Assembly: GCA_009774255.1 (NCBI GenBank)
Contig: VSNK01000308.1
Coordinates: 1 to 6,209, forward strand
Source: Faecalicatena sp.
GTDB lineage: Bacteria > Bacillota > Clostridia > Lachnospirales > Lachnospiraceae
Length of the DNA stretch: 6,209 nt
Direction of reading: 5' to 3'
The notes beneath the pieces are model-generated. The model saw only the letters and a list, made by a program, of their open reading frames with translations, was not told where the DNA came from and ran no database searches. Positions 6,007 to 6,209 of this stretch are shown piece after piece; within the stretch, counting starts at the first letter, position 1, and each line of letters starts with the position of its first letter. A program made the position numbers and the translations under genes.

Positions 6007-6083
6007 TGGGGTAAATCTAATTCAGTTGTCAATGCATAAGCCGGAATGTCCGGGGTGGCGCATCCTCGCTTCGTAATAGAATT
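6007..6083. other. Non-coding gap with a small GC hairpin
   Basis: I see no gene here. The only structure is CCGGA-ATG-TCCGG (6041-6053), a five-base stem with a three-base loop. A TTGACA hexamer occurs on the minus strand at 6032-6027, but no -10 box lies at a suitable distance. Confidence 0.4.
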
Positions 6084-6209
6084 TTATGCGTTCTTCTTTT
6101 TTCTGTTGCGCTGTGTTACGGTACACTTAAATGCCTTAAACATTGCCGGGGACAGTTCAGGGGAATCTTCATCAAATTGAATTTCCCGCTTTGCCGCCGC
6201 CCTGACTTC
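6084..6209 (-). CDS. Unrecognised protein, C-terminal 41 residues (continues past the window)
   Basis: The minus strand is open from the window edge to a TAA at 6084-6086. The product ends with EIQFDEDSPELSPAMFKAF, then a basic tail NRKKKNA. The acidic FDEDSPEL block followed by an amphipathic helix and a basic end looks like a real protein tail. It reminds me of the C-termini of short antitoxin-like or hypothetical proteins of gut Firmicutes, but I cannot name the family. The start, length and promoter lie outside the window. The hairpin at 5968-6006, about 78 bases downstream, is a plausible terminator. Confidence 0.5.
   Translation of the reverse strand, partial: EVRAAAKREIQFDEDSPELSPAMFKAFKCTVTQRNRKKKNA

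Noticed and set aside
6027..6032. TTGACA on the minus strand as a promoter
   Set aside because: No acceptable -10 element lies 16-18 bases downstream, and no gene follows in that direction before the hairpin.

Overview
The window looks like a piece of a Lachnospiraceae-type (Clostridia) gut Firmicute chromosome. The basis is AGGAG-type ribosome binding sites, sigma-A-like promoters, and a mix of families that I associate with that group: an SbcC C-terminal half, an intracellular GH51 arabinofuranosidase, a holin-like mini-toxin and an AAA-ATPase-like/PD-(D/E)XK protein. The genus is an inference; no marker gene is present.

Layout. Positions 1-1291 hold the C-terminal half of SbcC, a DNA end-processing ATPase. 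Its upstream half is not readable in any frame here. Fifteen bases later comes an intact GH51 alpha-L-arabinofuranosidase gene (1307-2857), probably co-transcribed with it. The next 500 bases (2858-3357) hold a compact toxin-antitoxin-like cassette. It contains a 32-residue holin-like membrane peptide (3064-3162) with its own extended -10 promoter and a Shine-Dalgarno sequence that can be sequestered in a hairpin. A strong promoter on the opposite strand should make an RNA of about 95 nt that overlaps the 3' end of the toxin message and shares a bidirectional terminator with it. The cassette lies between two inverted copies of a 13-bp sequence. This is the most interesting system in the window.

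Positions 3358-4968 encode an intact 536-residue AAA-ATPase-like protein with a C-terminal PD-(D/E)XK nuclease-like domain. It is followed by a decayed paralogue (about 4979-5577) with a missing start, an internal deletion, a one-base insertion and a missing end. That paralogue is fused out of frame to the last third of a ribulose-phosphate 3-epimerase-like gene (5574-5831). Both are remnants, so this segment is a recombination scar.

Positions 5839-5928 form a palindrome-rich insert-like element. Positions 5968-6006 form a 12-bp-stem hairpin that could terminate transcription from either side. At the right edge the minus strand carries the last 41 residues of an unrecognised protein (6084-6209).

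How the parts relate. The GH51 enzyme releases L-arabinose from arabino-oligosaccharides in the cytoplasm, and the epimerase remnant may be what is left of a pentose-metabolism neighbour. The region between them has accessory character: a toxin/antisense cassette, a paralogous ATPase pair and several hairpin repeats.
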